This document shows positions 54,303 to 64,000 of a DNA stretch of 64,000 bases, piece after piece (positions within the stretch are counted from its first letter, which is position 1; each line of letters begins with the position of its first letter). The stretch is from an uncultured Bacteroidota bacterium. GTDB lineage: Bacteria > Bacteroidota > Bacteroidia > Flavobacteriales > Flavobacteriaceae. The stretch lies in contig CACJQM010000003.1 in NCBI GenBank assembly GCA_902595555.1, positions 1-64,000 of the forward strand, read 5' to 3'. Under the pieces are notes generated by a model. The model ran no database searches, was not told the DNA's origin, and saw only the letters and a program-made list of their open reading frames with translations. The translations under genes were made by a program, and so were the position numbers.

Positions 54303-56953
54303 TTTTATCAGGACTGGAAGTATTAAATATAAGAGACGACTCAAATTTTATTAATGTGGGTGAGAGAACAAATGTTACTGGTTCTAAAAAATTTTTACGT
54401 TTAATTGAAAATAAAAAGTATTCAGAAGCTTTAGAAGTTGCTAGGGATCAAGTAGAAGGTGGAGCCCAAATTCTAGACGTTAATATGGATGAAGGACTAA
54501 TAGATGGTGTTGAAGCTATGACAACATTTTTGAATTTAATTGCTTCAGAACCAGACATAGCAAAAATTCCAATAATGATTGATAGTTCTAAATGGGAAAT
54601 AATTGAGGCTGGTTTGAAAACAGTTCAAGGAAAAAGTGTAGTAAACTCAATTAGTTTAAAAGAAGGTGAAGAAGAGTTTATAAAACATGCAAAATTGATA
54701 AGAAGATATGGAGCTGCCGTTATTGTTATGGCCTTTGATGAAATGGGACAGGCTGATAATTACGAAAGACGAATCCAGATTTGTGAAAGATCATATAATA
54801 TTCTTGTAAATCAAGTTAATTTTCCACCAGAGGATATAATTTTCGACCCAAATATATTCCCTGTTGCAACTGGTATGGAAGAACATAAAAAAAATGCAAT
54901 TGATTTTTTTAATGCAGCAAAATGGATAAGAAAAAACCTGCATGGAGCAAGTGTTAGTGGTGGTGTTAGTAATGTATCATTTTCATTCAGGGGCAACAAT
55001 AAAGTTCGTGAGGCAATGCATTCATCATTTTTATATCATGCTGTAAAACATGGAATGAATATGGGAATTGTAAATCCAACAATGCTTGAGATTTATGATG
55101 ATATTCCCAAAGATCTTCTTGAATATGTTGAGGATGTTCTTTTAAACAGAAGAGATGATGCTACTGAAAGATTACTTGATTTTGCTGAAACTGTATCAAA
55201 TAATATTGATAAGGCGGAAAAAATTGTTGAGTGGAGAGCTTTTAATTTGCAAGAAAGAATAAGTCATTCCTTGATTAAAGGAATTGATAAATATATTGAT
55301 GAAGATGTTGAAGAAGCGAGATTATTAGTGGATAGGCCATTACAAGTGATAGAAACATATTTGATGAATGGAATGAATATAGTAGGTGATCTATTCGGTG
55401 ATGGTAAGATGTTTCTTCCTCAAGTTGTAAAATCAGCTAGAGTAATGAAGAAAGCAGTGTCATATCTACTCCCATATATTGAAGAAGAAAAATCTGATGA
55501 TAAAACTTCGTCTGCTGGTAAAATTTTGATGGCAACTGTAAAGGGTGATGTTCATGATATTGGAAAAAATATTGTCAGTGTAGTTTTAGGCTGTAATAAT
55601 TTCGAGATAATTGATTTAGGTGTTATGGTACCACCTGAAAAAATCATTGATGAGGCAATCAAAAATAATGTAGACGTTATTGGTTTATCAGGATTAATAA
55701 CTCCTTCTCTCGATGAAATGGTATACCTAGCAAAGGAATTAAAAAAACAAAAAATTAATATACCACTATTAATTGGCGGAGCGACAACATCAAAGGCTCA
55801 TACAGCAGTAAAGATTTTTCCAGAATGTGATTTTCCAGTTGTTCATGTTAATGATGCTTCAAAGGCAGTCGGTGTTGCTGCAAGTCTAATAAATGACTAT
55901 AAGAATGATAATGTTTTTAGTAAGTCAATTGAAAAAGAATATGAAGAATTTAGAGATAAGTTCTTAGGTAGAAAGAAATCTAAAAAGTTTGCAACAATTC
56001 TCGATGCTCGTAATAATAAGTTCAAAAATAAAATTAATCAATCTGAAATTTGTATACCAAGACTTCTTGGAGTTAAAGTAATAGAGTCTATTGATCTTAA
56101 TATTTTGAAAAATTATATTGATTGGAGTCCTTTTTTTAGTACTTGGGGATTACATGGAAAGTTTCCAAAGATTTTTGAATTTGAAGCTACAGGGAAAGAA
56201 GCTCGAGAATTGTATGATAACGCTCAAATAATGCTTAAGAAAATTATCAAGGAAAACAGACTAAAATCAAAAGCTGTTTTTGGTATTTTCCCTGCCAGAA
56301 CTAATCAAAATGATGAAATTGAAGTTTACGATCCAACTAATAAAGACTTATTAAATAAATTTATTTGTTTAAGACAACAAACAGTAAAAGCTACAAACAT
56401 TCCGAACTTATCCATTTGTGATTTCATCTCTTCTGATGAAAAAATTAATGATTTTGTTGGTTGTTTTGCTGTTTCATCTGGTTTTGGTACAGATGAGTTT
56501 GCAAAAATTTATGAAGATAAAAATGATGATTATAACTCAATAATGATAAAAGCTTTAGCTGATAGACTTGCCGAGGCAACAGCAGAATATTTACATGAAA
56601 AAGTAAGAAAAGAATATTGGGGATATGATTCTGGTGAAAATTTAACCAATAGTGAGCTCATAGCTGAGAAATATAAGGGTATTAGACCAGCACCTGGATA
56701 TCCTGCATGCCCGGATCACCTTGAAAAAAATATTATTTGGAATTTACTTGATGTTGAAAAAAACATAGGAATTAAACTAACGGAAAGCTTGGCGATGTGG
56801 CCTGCATCCTCTGTGTCAGGATATTATTTTTCACATCCTGAGTCAAAATATTTTGGTTTAGGAAAAATAGATACTGATCAACTTAAAGATTACGCAAAAA
56901 GAAGAAATATATCAATCAAACAAGCAAAAAAATGGTTAAACCCAATTTTATAA
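54299..56953 (+). CDS. metH: Methionine synthase, pterin-, B12- and SAM-binding subunit (split MetH, part 2)
   Basis: Remaining modules of MetH in 884 residues. Seen: the pterin-binding domain ([14 protein letters not shown], about 1-280), the four-helix cap (about 320-395), the cobalamin domain (about 405-540) with GDVHDIGKN, where H419 is the lower B12 ligand, and the reactivation domain (about 550-884) with [12 protein letters not shown] that binds SAM. It is coupled to part 1 by a 4-nt overlap and followed by metF after 3 nt. Confidence 0.95.
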   Translation: MILSGLEVLNIRDDSNFINVGERTNVTGSKKFLRLIENKKYSEALEVARDQVEGGAQILDVNMDEGLIDGVEAMTTFLNLIASEPDIAKIPIMIDSSKWEIIEAGLKTVQGKSVVNSISLKEGEEEFIKHAKLIRRYGAAVIVMAFDEMGQADNYERRIQICERSYNILVNQVNFPPEDIIFDPNIFPVATGMEEHKKNAIDFFNAAKWIRKNLHGASVSGGVSNVSFSFRGNNKVREAMHSSFLYHAVKHGMNMGIVNPTMLEIYDDIPKDLLEYVEDVLLNRRDDATERLLDFAETVSNNIDKAEKIVEWRAFNLQERISHSLIKGIDKYIDEDVEEARLLVDRPLQVIETYLMNGMNIVGDLFGDGKMFLPQVVKSARVMKKAVSYLLPYIEEEKSDDKTSSAGKILMATVKGDVHDIGKNIVSVVLGCNNFEIIDLGVMVPPEKIIDEAIKNNVDVIGLSGLITPSLDEMVYLAKELKKQKINIPLLIGGATTSKAHTAVKIFPECDFPVVHVNDASKAVGVAASLINDYKNDNVFSKSIEKEYEEFRDKFLGRKKSKKFATILDARNNKFKNKINQSEICIPRLLGVKVIESIDLNILKNYIDWSPFFSTWGLHGKFPKIFEFEATGKEARELYDNAQIMLKKIIKENRLKSKAVFGIFPARTNQNDEIEVYDPTNKDLLNKFICLRQQTVKATNIPNLSICDFISSDEKINDFVGCFAVSSGFGTDEFAKIYEDKNDDYNSIMIKALADRLAEATAEYLHEKVRKEYWGYDSGENLTNSELIAEKYKGIRPAPGYPACPDHLEKNIIWNLLDVEKNIGIKLTESLAMWPASSVSGYYFSHPESKYFGLGKIDTDQLKDYAKRRNISIKQAKKWLNPIL

Positions 56954-56956
56954 CTT

Positions 56957-57910
56957 ATGAAAATAACTGAACACATAAAACAATCTAAGGGAAAAACAAG
57001 ATTTACCTTTGAAATTCTTCCACCCGTAAAAGGACACAGTATTCAATCTATTTATGAAAATATTGACCCTCTAATGGAATTTAATCCTCCATTTATAGAT
57101 GTAACTTATCATCGTGAGGAAGTAGTCTTAAATGAAAAAGAAAACGGTTTACTTGAGAAAAAAATTGTTAAAAAAAGACCTGGAACTGTTGGGATTTGTG
57201 CTGCACTTCAAAATAAATATAATGTCGATGCAGTTCCACATATACTTTGTGGAGGGTTTAACAAGGAGGATACTGAAAATCTTCTAATAGATTTAGATTT
57301 TCTTGGTATAGATAATGTAGTGGCTTTGAGAGGGGATGCTATCAAAACTGAAACTTATTTTACACCGGAAAAAGATGGACATAAATATGCAAGTGAGCTA
57401 GTAAATCAAATTACAAATTTGAATAATGGTGTATATCTTAACGAGCCAGAGATTTCAAACAAAACAAATTTTTGCATTGGAGTAGCTGGTTATCCTGAAA
57501 AACATATGGAAGCACCTAGTTTAAAAAGCGACCTACATTTCTTAAAAGAAAAAATTAAATTGGGTGCTGAATACATTATAACTCAAATGTTTTTTGATAA
57601 CTCAAAATTTTTTCAATTTAAAGATTTATGTGAAAAAAAAGGTATCAATGTTCCAATAATCCCTGGTTTAAAACCTATTTCAACACTTAAACAAATAAAT
57701 CTTATTCCTCACAGATTTCATTGCGATCTTCCAGAAGATTTAATTAAAACACTAATTAAATGTAAAGATAATTTTGAGGCTAGACAGGTTGGAATTGAAT
57801 GGTGCATACAACAAAGTAAAGAATTATTGGATGCAGGGGTACCATTTTTACACTACTATTCAATGGGTAGATCATCAAATATTAAAGCAGTAGCTGAGGC
57901 TATTTTTTAG
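56957..57910 (+). CDS. metF: Methylenetetrahydrofolate reductase
   Basis: Makes 5-methyl-THF, the methyl donor used by MetH. Seen: FEILPPVKG near the N-terminus, DVTYHREE, NVVALRGDA, GVAGYPEKH, the GAEYIITQMFFDN flavin/folate region and VPIIPGLKPIS. Length of 317 is normal. It completes the SAM-controlled operon. The 3' end overlaps the convergent rfbB by 11 nt. Confidence 0.96.
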   Translation: MKITEHIKQSKGKTRFTFEILPPVKGHSIQSIYENIDPLMEFNPPFIDVTYHREEVVLNEKENGLLEKKIVKKRPGTVGICAALQNKYNVDAVPHILCGGFNKEDTENLLIDLDFLGIDNVVALRGDAIKTETYFTPEKDGHKYASELVNQITNLNNGVYLNEPEISNKTNFCIGVAGYPEKHMEAPSLKSDLHFLKEKIKLGAEYIITQMFFDNSKFFQFKDLCEKKGINVPIIPGLKPISTLKQINLIPHRFHCDLPEDLIKTLIKCKDNFEARQVGIEWCIQQSKELLDAGVPFLHYYSMGRSSNIKAVAEAIF

Positions 57911-58886
57911 AGATATACCAGTTAATTGTTTCTTTAATACCTATGTTAAAATTAGTTTTTGGGGTCCATCCTAATTCTTTTTTAATTTTTGAAAAATCTA
58001 TCGCATATCTAAAATCATGACCAGGCCTATCACTAACAAATTCAATCAATTTATTTGATGTTCCTGATATATTTAATTTTATTTCATCAAAAATTTTAAT
58101 AATTGAATTGGCCAAATCGATATTAGAAATTTCATAATCGCCTCCAATATTATAAGTTTCACCATTTTTACCCTTGTTAAAAATTAACTCAATTGCATCG
58201 CAGTGATCGTCAACGTAAAGCCAATCTCTTATGTTTTTTCCATCTCCATAAATAGGAATTTTTGTCTGTTTAAGAAGAGAGTTTATAATATTAGGAATCA
58301 ATTTTTCGACATGTTGGTGTGGACCATAGTTGTTTGAACAATTTGAAATTAATATTGGTAAGCCATATGTTTTGTGATAAGCTCTTACAAAATGATCGGA
58401 TGAAGCTTTTGAAGCTGAATATGGAGAATTAGGATCATATTTTGAAAACTCATTAAATAATCCATCTAAACCTAAAGAACCATATACCTCATCGGTGGAT
58501 ATATGGTAAAAAATATTGTCGTTTGAAGTTAAGTCCCAAACACTTTTTGAAGCCTCTAGAAGAGATAATGTACCCAAAACATTAGTTTTAGCGAATTCGA
58601 ATGAGCTTTCGATTGATTTATCAACATGAGATTCAGCAGCTAGGTGAATAACATCAGTTATGTTTTTATCTCTAAATAACTTTAAAATTTCCTTTTGATT
58701 ATTTATATCAACTTTGAAAAAAAAATAATTTTTTTTGTCTTTAACATCCTTTAAGTTATTAAGGTTCCCAGCATATGTTAAATTGTCAATATTATAGATA
58801 TTATAATTTGGATAGTTATTCACAAATCTTTTTATAACATGTGAACCAATAAACCCAGCTCCCCCAGTAATTAAGATGTTTTTCAT
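57900..58886 (-). CDS. rfbB: dTDP-glucose 4,6-dehydratase
   Basis: Second step of dTDP-L-rhamnose synthesis. Seen: GGAGFIGSHV nucleotide-binding motif, HLAAESHVDKSI, STDEVYGSLG with the catalytic T-D-E triad, and YSASKASSDHFVRAY with the YxxxK pair. Length of 328 is slightly short but complete. Last gene of the minus-strand rfb operon; it overlaps rfbD by 4 nt. Confidence 0.96.
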   Translation of the reverse strand: MKNILITGGAGFIGSHVIKRFVNNYPNYNIYNIDNLTYAGNLNNLKDVKDKKNYFFFKVDINNQKEILKLFRDKNITDVIHLAAESHVDKSIESSFEFAKTNVLGTLSLLEASKSVWDLTSNDNIFYHISTDEVYGSLGLDGLFNEFSKYDPNSPYSASKASSDHFVRAYHKTYGLPILISNCSNNYGPHQHVEKLIPNIINSLLKQTKIPIYGDGKNIRDWLYVDDHCDAIELIFNKGKNGETYNIGGDYEISNIDLANSIIKIFDEIKLNISGTSNKLIEFVSDRPGHDFRYAIDFSKIKKELGWTPKTNFNIGIKETINWYISKK

Positions 58887-59734
58887 TTATAATTTATAAT
58901 AAATTCTTCCAATGCTTCATCCCATTTTCGAATAGTAATATTAAATATATCCTTTATTCTTGATTTATCTGTAACACAATATTTAGGTCTATTTGCAATA
59001 CTCTTGTATTTGTCAGAGTTTACTGCTATAATTTGGCAATTAATTTTTTTTAATTCAAATATTTTTTTTGTAAAGTCATACCAATTCGTGTAACCTTCAT
59101 TAGAAAAATTATAAACCTTATACTTATTTAATTTATTCGAGACAATAATATTCAATGTGCAGTCAACTAAGTCTTTTGAGTATGTTGGACAACCAAATTG
59201 ATCGTTGATCACATAAATCTTCTTTCCATTTACCCCTTTTTTAATCATAGTTTTTACAAAATTATTTCCATACATTGAATAAAGCCATGAGGTTCTTATA
59301 ATAATTGAATAAGATGATGATTTTTCAATAATTTTTTCCCCCTCTCTTTTTGAAATTCCATAATAGTTAACAGGATTTATATTCGAATCTTCATTGATTG
59401 GATCTAATTTATCTGAATTATATACGTAATCCGTTGAAAAATGTATCATTTTTATTTTTTTCACTTCACATACTTCAACTAGATTTCTAACTGCATCTAA
59501 ATTAATTTTAATTGCTTGTCTTTTGTTTGTTTCAGCATCATTAACATTAGTGTAAGCGGCACAATTTATTATTACTTCAATTTTATAAATTGTAACATAA
59601 TCTAAAATTTCTTTTTTTTTAGTAATGTCTAGCTCATTCTCATCTGTAAAATAAAATTCATAATTTAAATTAGACACATTATTTTTAAATTCTTGTCCTA
59701 ATTGTCCATTAGCTCCTGTGACTAAAATTCTCAT
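58883..59734 (-). CDS. rfbD: dTDP-4-dehydrorhamnose reductase
   Basis: Last step of dTDP-L-rhamnose synthesis. Seen: ILVTGANGQLGQEF, NCAAYTNVNDAE, FSTDYVYNS and YGISKREGEKII with the YxxxK catalytic pair. Length of 283 is normal. It is 1 nt from the rfbC stop on one side and overlaps rfbB on the other. Confidence 0.95.
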   Translation of the reverse strand: MRILVTGANGQLGQEFKNNVSNLNYEFYFTDENELDITKKKEILDYVTIYKIEVIINCAAYTNVNDAETNKRQAIKINLDAVRNLVEVCEVKKIKMIHFSTDYVYNSDKLDPINEDSNINPVNYYGISKREGEKIIEKSSSYSIIIRTSWLYSMYGNNFVKTMIKKGVNGKKIYVINDQFGCPTYSKDLVDCTLNIIVSNKLNKYKVYNFSNEGYTNWYDFTKKIFELKKINCQIIAVNSDKYKSIANRPKYCVTDKSRIKDIFNITIRKWDEALEEFIINYK

Positions 59735-59735
59735 T

Positions 59736-60290
59736 TTAAAATTTATATAATGGTGATTCTAAAAGATTTTTATGTGATTTATCCTTGTCATTAATGATTA
59801 TTTGATTTTTTTCAAGAATCCAATTTATTTTCAAATCGTTATCAAAAGGATTTATTCCAAATTCATTTTCTGAACTATAATAATTATCTACTTGATAATT
59901 AACCCTAACAATTTCACTGAGAGATACGAATCCATGTGCAAAACCTTTCGGAACTAATAATTGAAAATTATTAATATCATTTAATATTATAGAATAGTGT
60001 TTTCCAAATGATGGAGAATCTTTTCTTAAATCTAAAACAACATCTAAAATTTCTCCATTTGAAACAGATACTAATTTTGTTTGAGCTTTTGGTTTAGTTT
60101 GAAAGTGTAATCCTCTTAAAACTCCAAAACTAGACTTTGAGGTGTTATGTTGACAAAAATCTAATTTTTCAGAAATAAAATCTTCTAATAGATCTTTTCT
60201 AAAAGTTTCAGCAAAAAATCCCCTATCATCCTCAATGATTTTTGGTTTACATAAAACTAAACCATCAATTTTCAACTTTTCAAATTCCAT
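59736..60290 (-). CDS. rfbC: dTDP-4-dehydrorhamnose 3,5-epimerase
   Basis: Cupin-fold epimerase of the rhamnose pathway. Seen: [37 protein letters not shown] with the catalytic histidine, and [15 protein letters not shown] longer frame extends to 60332 inside rfbA, but the ATG at 60290 ([10 protein letters not shown]) gives the normal start and about 184 residues. It overlaps rfbA by 11 nt. Confidence 0.94.
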   Translation of the reverse strand: MEFEKLKIDGLVLCKPKIIEDDRGFFAETFRKDLLEDFISEKLDFCQHNTSKSSFGVLRGLHFQTKPKAQTKLVSVSNGEILDVVLDLRKDSPSFGKHYSIILNDINNFQLLVPKGFAHGFVSLSEIVRVNYQVDNYYSSENEFGINPFDNDLKINWILEKNQIIINDKDKSHKNLLESPLYKF

Positions 60291-61158
60291 CTTTAATTTT
60301 TTTAAGATAATCACCATATTGATTGTCTCCAATATAATCTATAATTTGATGAAGTTTCTTTTTATTTATATAGCCAAGTTTATAAGCTATTTCTTCAATG
60401 CAGGCAATTTTTAATCCGGTCCTTTTCTCAATTGTATGAATATAATTTGAAGCTTCAAGCATTGATTCGTGAGTGCCTGAGTCAAGCCAAGTAAAATTTT
60501 TATCAAACAGCTCTACAATTAAACTTTTCTTTTTAAGAAATGAATTGTTAATTGAAGTAATTTCAAGTTCCCCTCTTTTGCTTGGCTTTATATTTTTTGC
60601 AGTTTTAATTACATGATTTGGGTAAAAATATAACCCTACAACTGCATAATTACTTTTAGGATTTTTTGGCTTTTCTTCAAGGCTTATTACATTACCATTT
60701 TTATCGTTTTCAACAACTCCATATCTAGATGGATTATTAACATAGTATCCGAAAACTTTCGCTTTTTTATTTTTTTCAACATCATAAACTGATTTTTTAA
60801 GAATTTTAGTAAAACCACTTCCATAAAACATATTATCTCCTAAAATCAAACAAACAGAATCATTACCAATGAACTTTTCCCCAATAATAAAAGCTTCTGC
60901 AATTCCATTAGGCTTATTTTGTTCTTCGTAAGAAAAATTCATACCTAGCTGAGATCCGTCAGACAATAATCTTTTAAAATTTGGTAAATCTTGCGGAGTT
61001 GAAATAATCAATATATCCTTTATTCCTGCAAGCATCAAGACAGATAAAGGGTAATAAATCATTGGTTTATCATGAATAGCAAGTAATTGTTTAGATTGCC
61101 CAATAGTTAAGGGATAAAGCCTAGTCCCACTTCCTCCAGCTAAAATTATTCCTTTCAT
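60280..61158 (-). CDS. rfbA: Glucose-1-phosphate thymidylyltransferase
   Basis: First step of dTDP-L-rhamnose synthesis, making dTDP-glucose. Seen: [68 protein letters not shown] and [14 protein letters not shown]. Length of 292 is typical. The start overlaps the upstream gene by 4 nt, so it is in one operon with the outer-membrane-type protein. Confidence 0.96.
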   Translation of the reverse strand: MKGIILAGGSGTRLYPLTIGQSKQLLAIHDKPMIYYPLSVLMLAGIKDILIISTPQDLPNFKRLLSDGSQLGMNFSYEEQNKPNGIAEAFIIGEKFIGNDSVCLILGDNMFYGSGFTKILKKSVYDVEKNKKAKVFGYYVNNPSRYGVVENDKNGNVISLEEKPKNPKSNYAVVGLYFYPNHVIKTAKNIKPSKRGELEITSINNSFLKKKSLIVELFDKNFTWLDSGTHESMLEASNYIHTIEKRTGLKIACIEEIAYKLGYINKKKLHQIIDYIGDNQYGDYLKKIKDGI

Positions 61159-61754
61159 TTACTTAATTTATATGTTAACATTAATCCTCCTCTGTATGGT
61201 AATTCTTCTCCACTTTTATTGAACTTTCTTTTATAGTTTGTTATAGCAAATATTCTCTGCTCATCTTTATTGTAATATTTATAGTTTGATTGAGAAGATC
61301 CACCACCTATAAAAATTTCTAGATTAAATTTTTCATTTTTTAATGGGATTTTTTTTCCAATTGTTATTCCATAATATGCATTTCTTCCATATTGATAGCT
61401 GCCCTCTTCTTTATATTCACTTCCAGAAATATTTGCAATCCACCTAGGTAATCTTAGATTATACATGCCGTATCCAACATGAGCCGCAACAAAGAAACTT
61501 CTTTTGTTTTTTTTGTTTTTTGGGTAAAATCTAATTTCATTAAAAATTTGAGTCATATGAAAAGGAGAACCTTCTATATTATTATAAAATGATGCGCTTG
61601 TATCAAGTTGGTAACCAAATCTTTCAGAAATTTGAACCTCAATTCCAATATTAGGAACTAAAAATGGTGCTGAGGCTAAATTAAACTTGAGTTCTGTTTG
61701 ACTATTTAGTGTTATCGAGAAAAGTAGTAAAAAGCTTGATAAATACTTAACCAT
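61155..61754 (-). CDS. Outer-membrane beta-barrel-like protein (DUF3575-like)
   Basis: A 199-residue exported protein with signal peptide [19 protein letters not shown] and alternating beta strands ([63 protein letters not shown]), the look of a small outer-membrane barrel. It starts the minus-strand rfb operon (4-nt overlap with rfbA) and is divergent from the polysaccharide-export gene. Similar proteins occur beside flavobacterial capsule genes; the role is unknown. Confidence 0.7.
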   Translation of the reverse strand: MVKYLSSFLLLFSITLNSQTELKFNLASAPFLVPNIGIEVQISERFGYQLDTSASFYNNIEGSPFHMTQIFNEIRFYPKNKKNKRSFFVAAHVGYGMYNLRLPRWIANISGSEYKEEGSYQYGRNAYYGITIGKKIPLKNEKFNLEIFIGGGSSQSNYKYYNKDEQRIFAITNYKRKFNKSGEELPYRGGLMLTYKLSK

Positions 61755-61846
61755 ACCGCAATTTATGTAATATTGGATTTTATCTAAAAAAAATGGTAAT
61801 TTTTTTCTGATTTTCTCTGTTAAATGTCAATTTATTAGATTTTAGT

Positions 61847-61854
61847 TATCTTCG
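61847..61854 (+). promoter_or_regulatory. Weak -7-like box for the export gene
   Basis: TATCTTCG differs from TAnnTTTG at one base and lies 21 nt before the start codon at 61876. No -33 TTG is evident. The 121-nt gap between the divergent genes holds nothing else I can identify. Confidence 0.3.
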
Positions 61855-61875
61855 TTTTCCCTCTAATTTTAAGAG

Positions 61876-64000
61876 ATGATAAAAAAAACAACAATATTAA
61901 TAGCTTTTATAACTGTAATTTTAAGTGTAAATCCAATTATTTCGCAAAGCTTTAATGACTTCTCAAATGTAAATTTTTCGGAGTTAAGCGATGGAGAAAT
62001 CGATTTATTATTAAGAAGAGCAACTTCACAAGGATATACTCAATTTGATTTATTGAAGATGGCAAGAGCTCAAGGTTTTACTCAAGCCGATATAGAAAAC
62101 TTAGATAAAAGATTTAAATCAGCTCAAACAATAGCAAGAATAGCAGAAAGTGCTACTACTCCTCTTGAAGAAACGAGGTTAAGGAAGCAGTGGCTTCAAA
62201 ATCTTGAAGTTTTTAGAGAAACTGATAGTGATGTGTTCGGATATAATGTTTTCAGAGGAACTAGTTTTTTAAGTTTTCAGTCAAATTTGAATTTACCAAC
62301 ACCAGATGATTATATTGTTGGTGCTGGAGATAAGCTATTTATTGATATATATGGTCAATCTGAAGCCTATTATCAGGCTGAGATATCCCCGGAAGGATAT
62401 GCAATACTTGAAAATATTGGCCCTGTTAATGTCAATGGATTAACAATTAAAGATGCAAGAACAAGATTAATTCAAAGATTTAAGAGAGTCTACAATGGAA
62501 TTGATCAAAATAAAACATATATCAATGTTTCTGTTGGAATACCTAGAGCTATTAGAATAAATATTACTGGTGAAGTTCAACTACCAGGGACTTATAATTT
62601 TAGTGCATTTAATACTATGTACAATGCGCTTTACGTTGCCGGTGGAATAACTGAAAATGCTACTTTGAGAGATATTAAGCTATACCGTAATAACAAACTT
62701 GTTAGTTCAGTGGATGTATATAAATTTTTAACTAGTGGAGATGGTTCATCAAATATAAGATTGGAAAATAATGATTTAATAGTTGTAAGTCCATACAAAG
62801 AGAGAGTAGTTGTGGAGGGTGCGGTAAAAATCCCAGGAAGATTTGAAATTAAAGAAGGTGAAAACTTATCTGATTTAATATTTTTTGCTGGGGGATTTAA
62901 AGAAAATGCTTATAGAAAATCTGTAAAGGTTACAAGAATTTTTGATAATAAGCTAAAAGTTGTTGATGTTGACTCTGATCAGTTTGACTTTTTTACACCA
63001 AAAGCAGGAGATAAATTTGAGATTGATAGCGTAGTTCAAAAGTATCAAGATAGAATTATTTTGAAAGGATCTGTTTACAGACCAGGTGTTTATTCATTAA
63101 ACTCAGTTAAAAATATTAAGGATTTGATTATCAAAGCTGAAGGTATAAAGTCTGATACTTACCTAAATAAGGCTTACATAACTAGAACAAATGATGATTT
63201 AACAACTACAAATATTCAGTTTAATGTTTATAATCAGTTGAATAATATTGATGAGGGATTGCTTCTGGAAGAAGAAGATGTTGTGACTATATTTTCTAAA
63301 AATGAACTTAAAGATGAAACATACATTGAGATTTCCGGAGAAGTTAAAAAACCTGGTATATATCCATATTCAAATAATTTAAATTTAAGTGATTTGATAG
63401 TAATTGCTGGAGGCGTTAGAAAAAATGCTACTTTAAATAATATTGAAATATCTAGAATTAATTCTTCATTAGAGGGAAATACTGATAATAGTGCTGAAGT
63501 TTTTTATGTGGATATTGATAATATAGACTCCAATTCAAGTTTTGAAATAAAACCATTTGATAATATTATAATTAGAAAAGATCCGATGGTTGAAGAAATT
63601 AAATTTGCAAGAATTGAAGGAGAAGTAAATTATCCTGGTAAATATGCAATATCATCTAAAAAAGAAAGGATTTCTGACCTGCTCAAAAGAGCTGGAGGTC
63701 CAAATGAATATGCGTATTACGAGGGTGCAACTATTATAAGAAAAACAGAATTTGCTGAAGAGTCCTCCCAAATTCAAAACGAAATCAATGATTTAACTAG
63801 ATTAAGAGAAAAATTATCTTTTGATGAATCGGTTTTAACTGAATCAGAAAAATTTTTGATTTCCAGAATTGATAATGATTTAGAGAAATTAAAATTAGAA
63901 AATAACTCGAATCAAGATTTTTCAAATTATGTTAAAAAGGAAAGAATAAATGAAATAGTAAAAAGAAACGCTATGTCTGAAGATATTCCTCTAGCAAAAT
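61876..64000 (+). CDS. SLBB-repeat polysaccharide export protein (Wza-like), 3' end cut by the window
   Basis: Exported outer-membrane polysaccharide-export protein, open to the window end (at least 708 codons). Seen: signal peptide ending ISQ (about residue 24); a helical region with repeated LLRRATSQGYTQFDL / MARAQGFTQADI units; the Poly_export domain starting YIVGAGDKLFIDIYGQSE (about 150-250); then several SLBB units, each with a motif like GEVQLPGTYNF, GAVKIPGRFEI, GSVYRPGVYSL, GEVKKPGIYPY and GEVNYPGKYAI. The start is ATG at 61876. It belongs with the rfb genes and the WcaJ-type transferase to capsule or exopolysaccharide synthesis. Confidence 0.92.
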   Translation, partial: MIKKTTILIAFITVILSVNPIISQSFNDFSNVNFSELSDGEIDLLLRRATSQGYTQFDLLKMARAQGFTQADIENLDKRFKSAQTIARIAESATTPLEETRLRKQWLQNLEVFRETDSDVFGYNVFRGTSFLSFQSNLNLPTPDDYIVGAGDKLFIDIYGQSEAYYQAEISPEGYAILENIGPVNVNGLTIKDARTRLIQRFKRVYNGIDQNKTYINVSVGIPRAIRINITGEVQLPGTYNFSAFNTMYNALYVAGGITENATLRDIKLYRNNKLVSSVDVYKFLTSGDGSSNIRLENNDLIVVSPYKERVVVEGAVKIPGRFEIKEGENLSDLIFFAGGFKENAYRKSVKVTRIFDNKLKVVDVDSDQFDFFTPKAGDKFEIDSVVQKYQDRIILKGSVYRPGVYSLNSVKNIKDLIIKAEGIKSDTYLNKAYITRTNDDLTTTNIQFNVYNQLNNIDEGLLLEEEDVVTIFSKNELKDETYIEISGEVKKPGIYPYSNNLNLSDLIVIAGGVRKNATLNNIEISRINSSLEGNTDNSAEVFYVDIDNIDSNSSFEIKPFDNIIIRKDPMVEEIKFARIEGEVNYPGKYAISSKKERISDLLKRAGGPNEYAYYEGATIIRKTEFAEESSQIQNEINDLTRLREKLSFDESVLTESEKFLISRIDNDLEKLKLENNSNQDFSNYVKKERINEIVKRNAMSEDIPLAK

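Noticed and set aside
53301-56953. Broken metH gene (frameshift)
   Set aside because: The two parts each hold complete domains and join by an ATGA overlap typical of coupled genes; split MetH is usual in the group.
60290-60332. Longer rfbC beginning inside rfbA
   Set aside because: The extra 14 residues do not resemble RfbC N-termini; ATG at 60290 fits the family.

Overview
The window is an AT-rich chromosomal segment from a marine-type member of the Flavobacteriia (Bacteroidota). Four things support this: alternative complex III fused to an aa3-type oxidase operon, a SusC/SusD polysaccharide utilisation locus (PUL), TAnnTTTG-type -7 promoter boxes without clear Shine-Dalgarno sites, and a type IX secretion C-terminal domain on one glycosidase. 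Genes are packed tightly, with many 1-30 nt overlaps and no gene-free stretch over 300 bases. I see no phage, insertion sequence, CRISPR array or defence island.

Layout. (1) 0-11.6 kb: actABCDEF (quinol:cytochrome c oxidoreductase) followed by cytochrome c oxidase subunits II and I, all co-directional. (2) 11.6-14.6 kb: ruvB, queG, adenosine deaminase and a tRNA-Arg whose first base is the last base of the add stop codon. (3) 14.6-36.1 kb: a Rieske lipoprotein, a sodium/solute symporter, then a beta-glucan (probably laminarin) PUL. The PUL comprises a membrane-spanning one-component regulator, SusC, SusD, two surface glycan-binding lipoproteins, GH16, GH3, a modular GH5 with CBM6 and T9SS tail, and two further small lipoproteins. 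(4) 36.1-51.7 kb: housekeeping genes, mostly on the minus strand: metG (lacking the usual C-terminal tRNA-binding domain), an ACT-like protein, mfd, a GNAT, aspartokinase, arsC, a 2-hydroxyacid dehydrogenase, mgtE, rsmA, serS, ribF, pth, rplY and prs. (5) 51.7-64 kb: tRNA-Leu, a WcaJ-type sugar transferase, a SAM-responsive riboswitch heading the split metH - metF operon, the dTDP-rhamnose genes rfbA-C-D-B in a minus-strand operon, and the start of a large SLBB polysaccharide-export protein cut by the window end.

How the genes work together. ActABCDEF and the oxidase form one electron-transfer route from menaquinol to oxygen. In the PUL, secreted GH16 and GH5 plus surface binding proteins would cut and capture glucan, SusCD would import oligosaccharides, GH3 would trim them to glucose, and the adjacent symporter could take up the sugar. 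A 15-bp exact repeat upstream of both the PUL regulator and susC is a candidate operator. The metH1-metH2-metF operon remakes methionine and appears to be shut down by SAM through a compact pseudoknot riboswitch that abuts the start codon.

The most notable observations are the riboswitch, the PUL operator repeat, a binding module shared between a glycan-binding lipoprotein and the GH16 enzyme, a strong hairpin just before the GH16 start, and a terminator-shaped hairpin inside the signal-peptide codons of actA. I did not find an obviously undescribed multi-gene system; most of the window is conserved flavobacterial biology.
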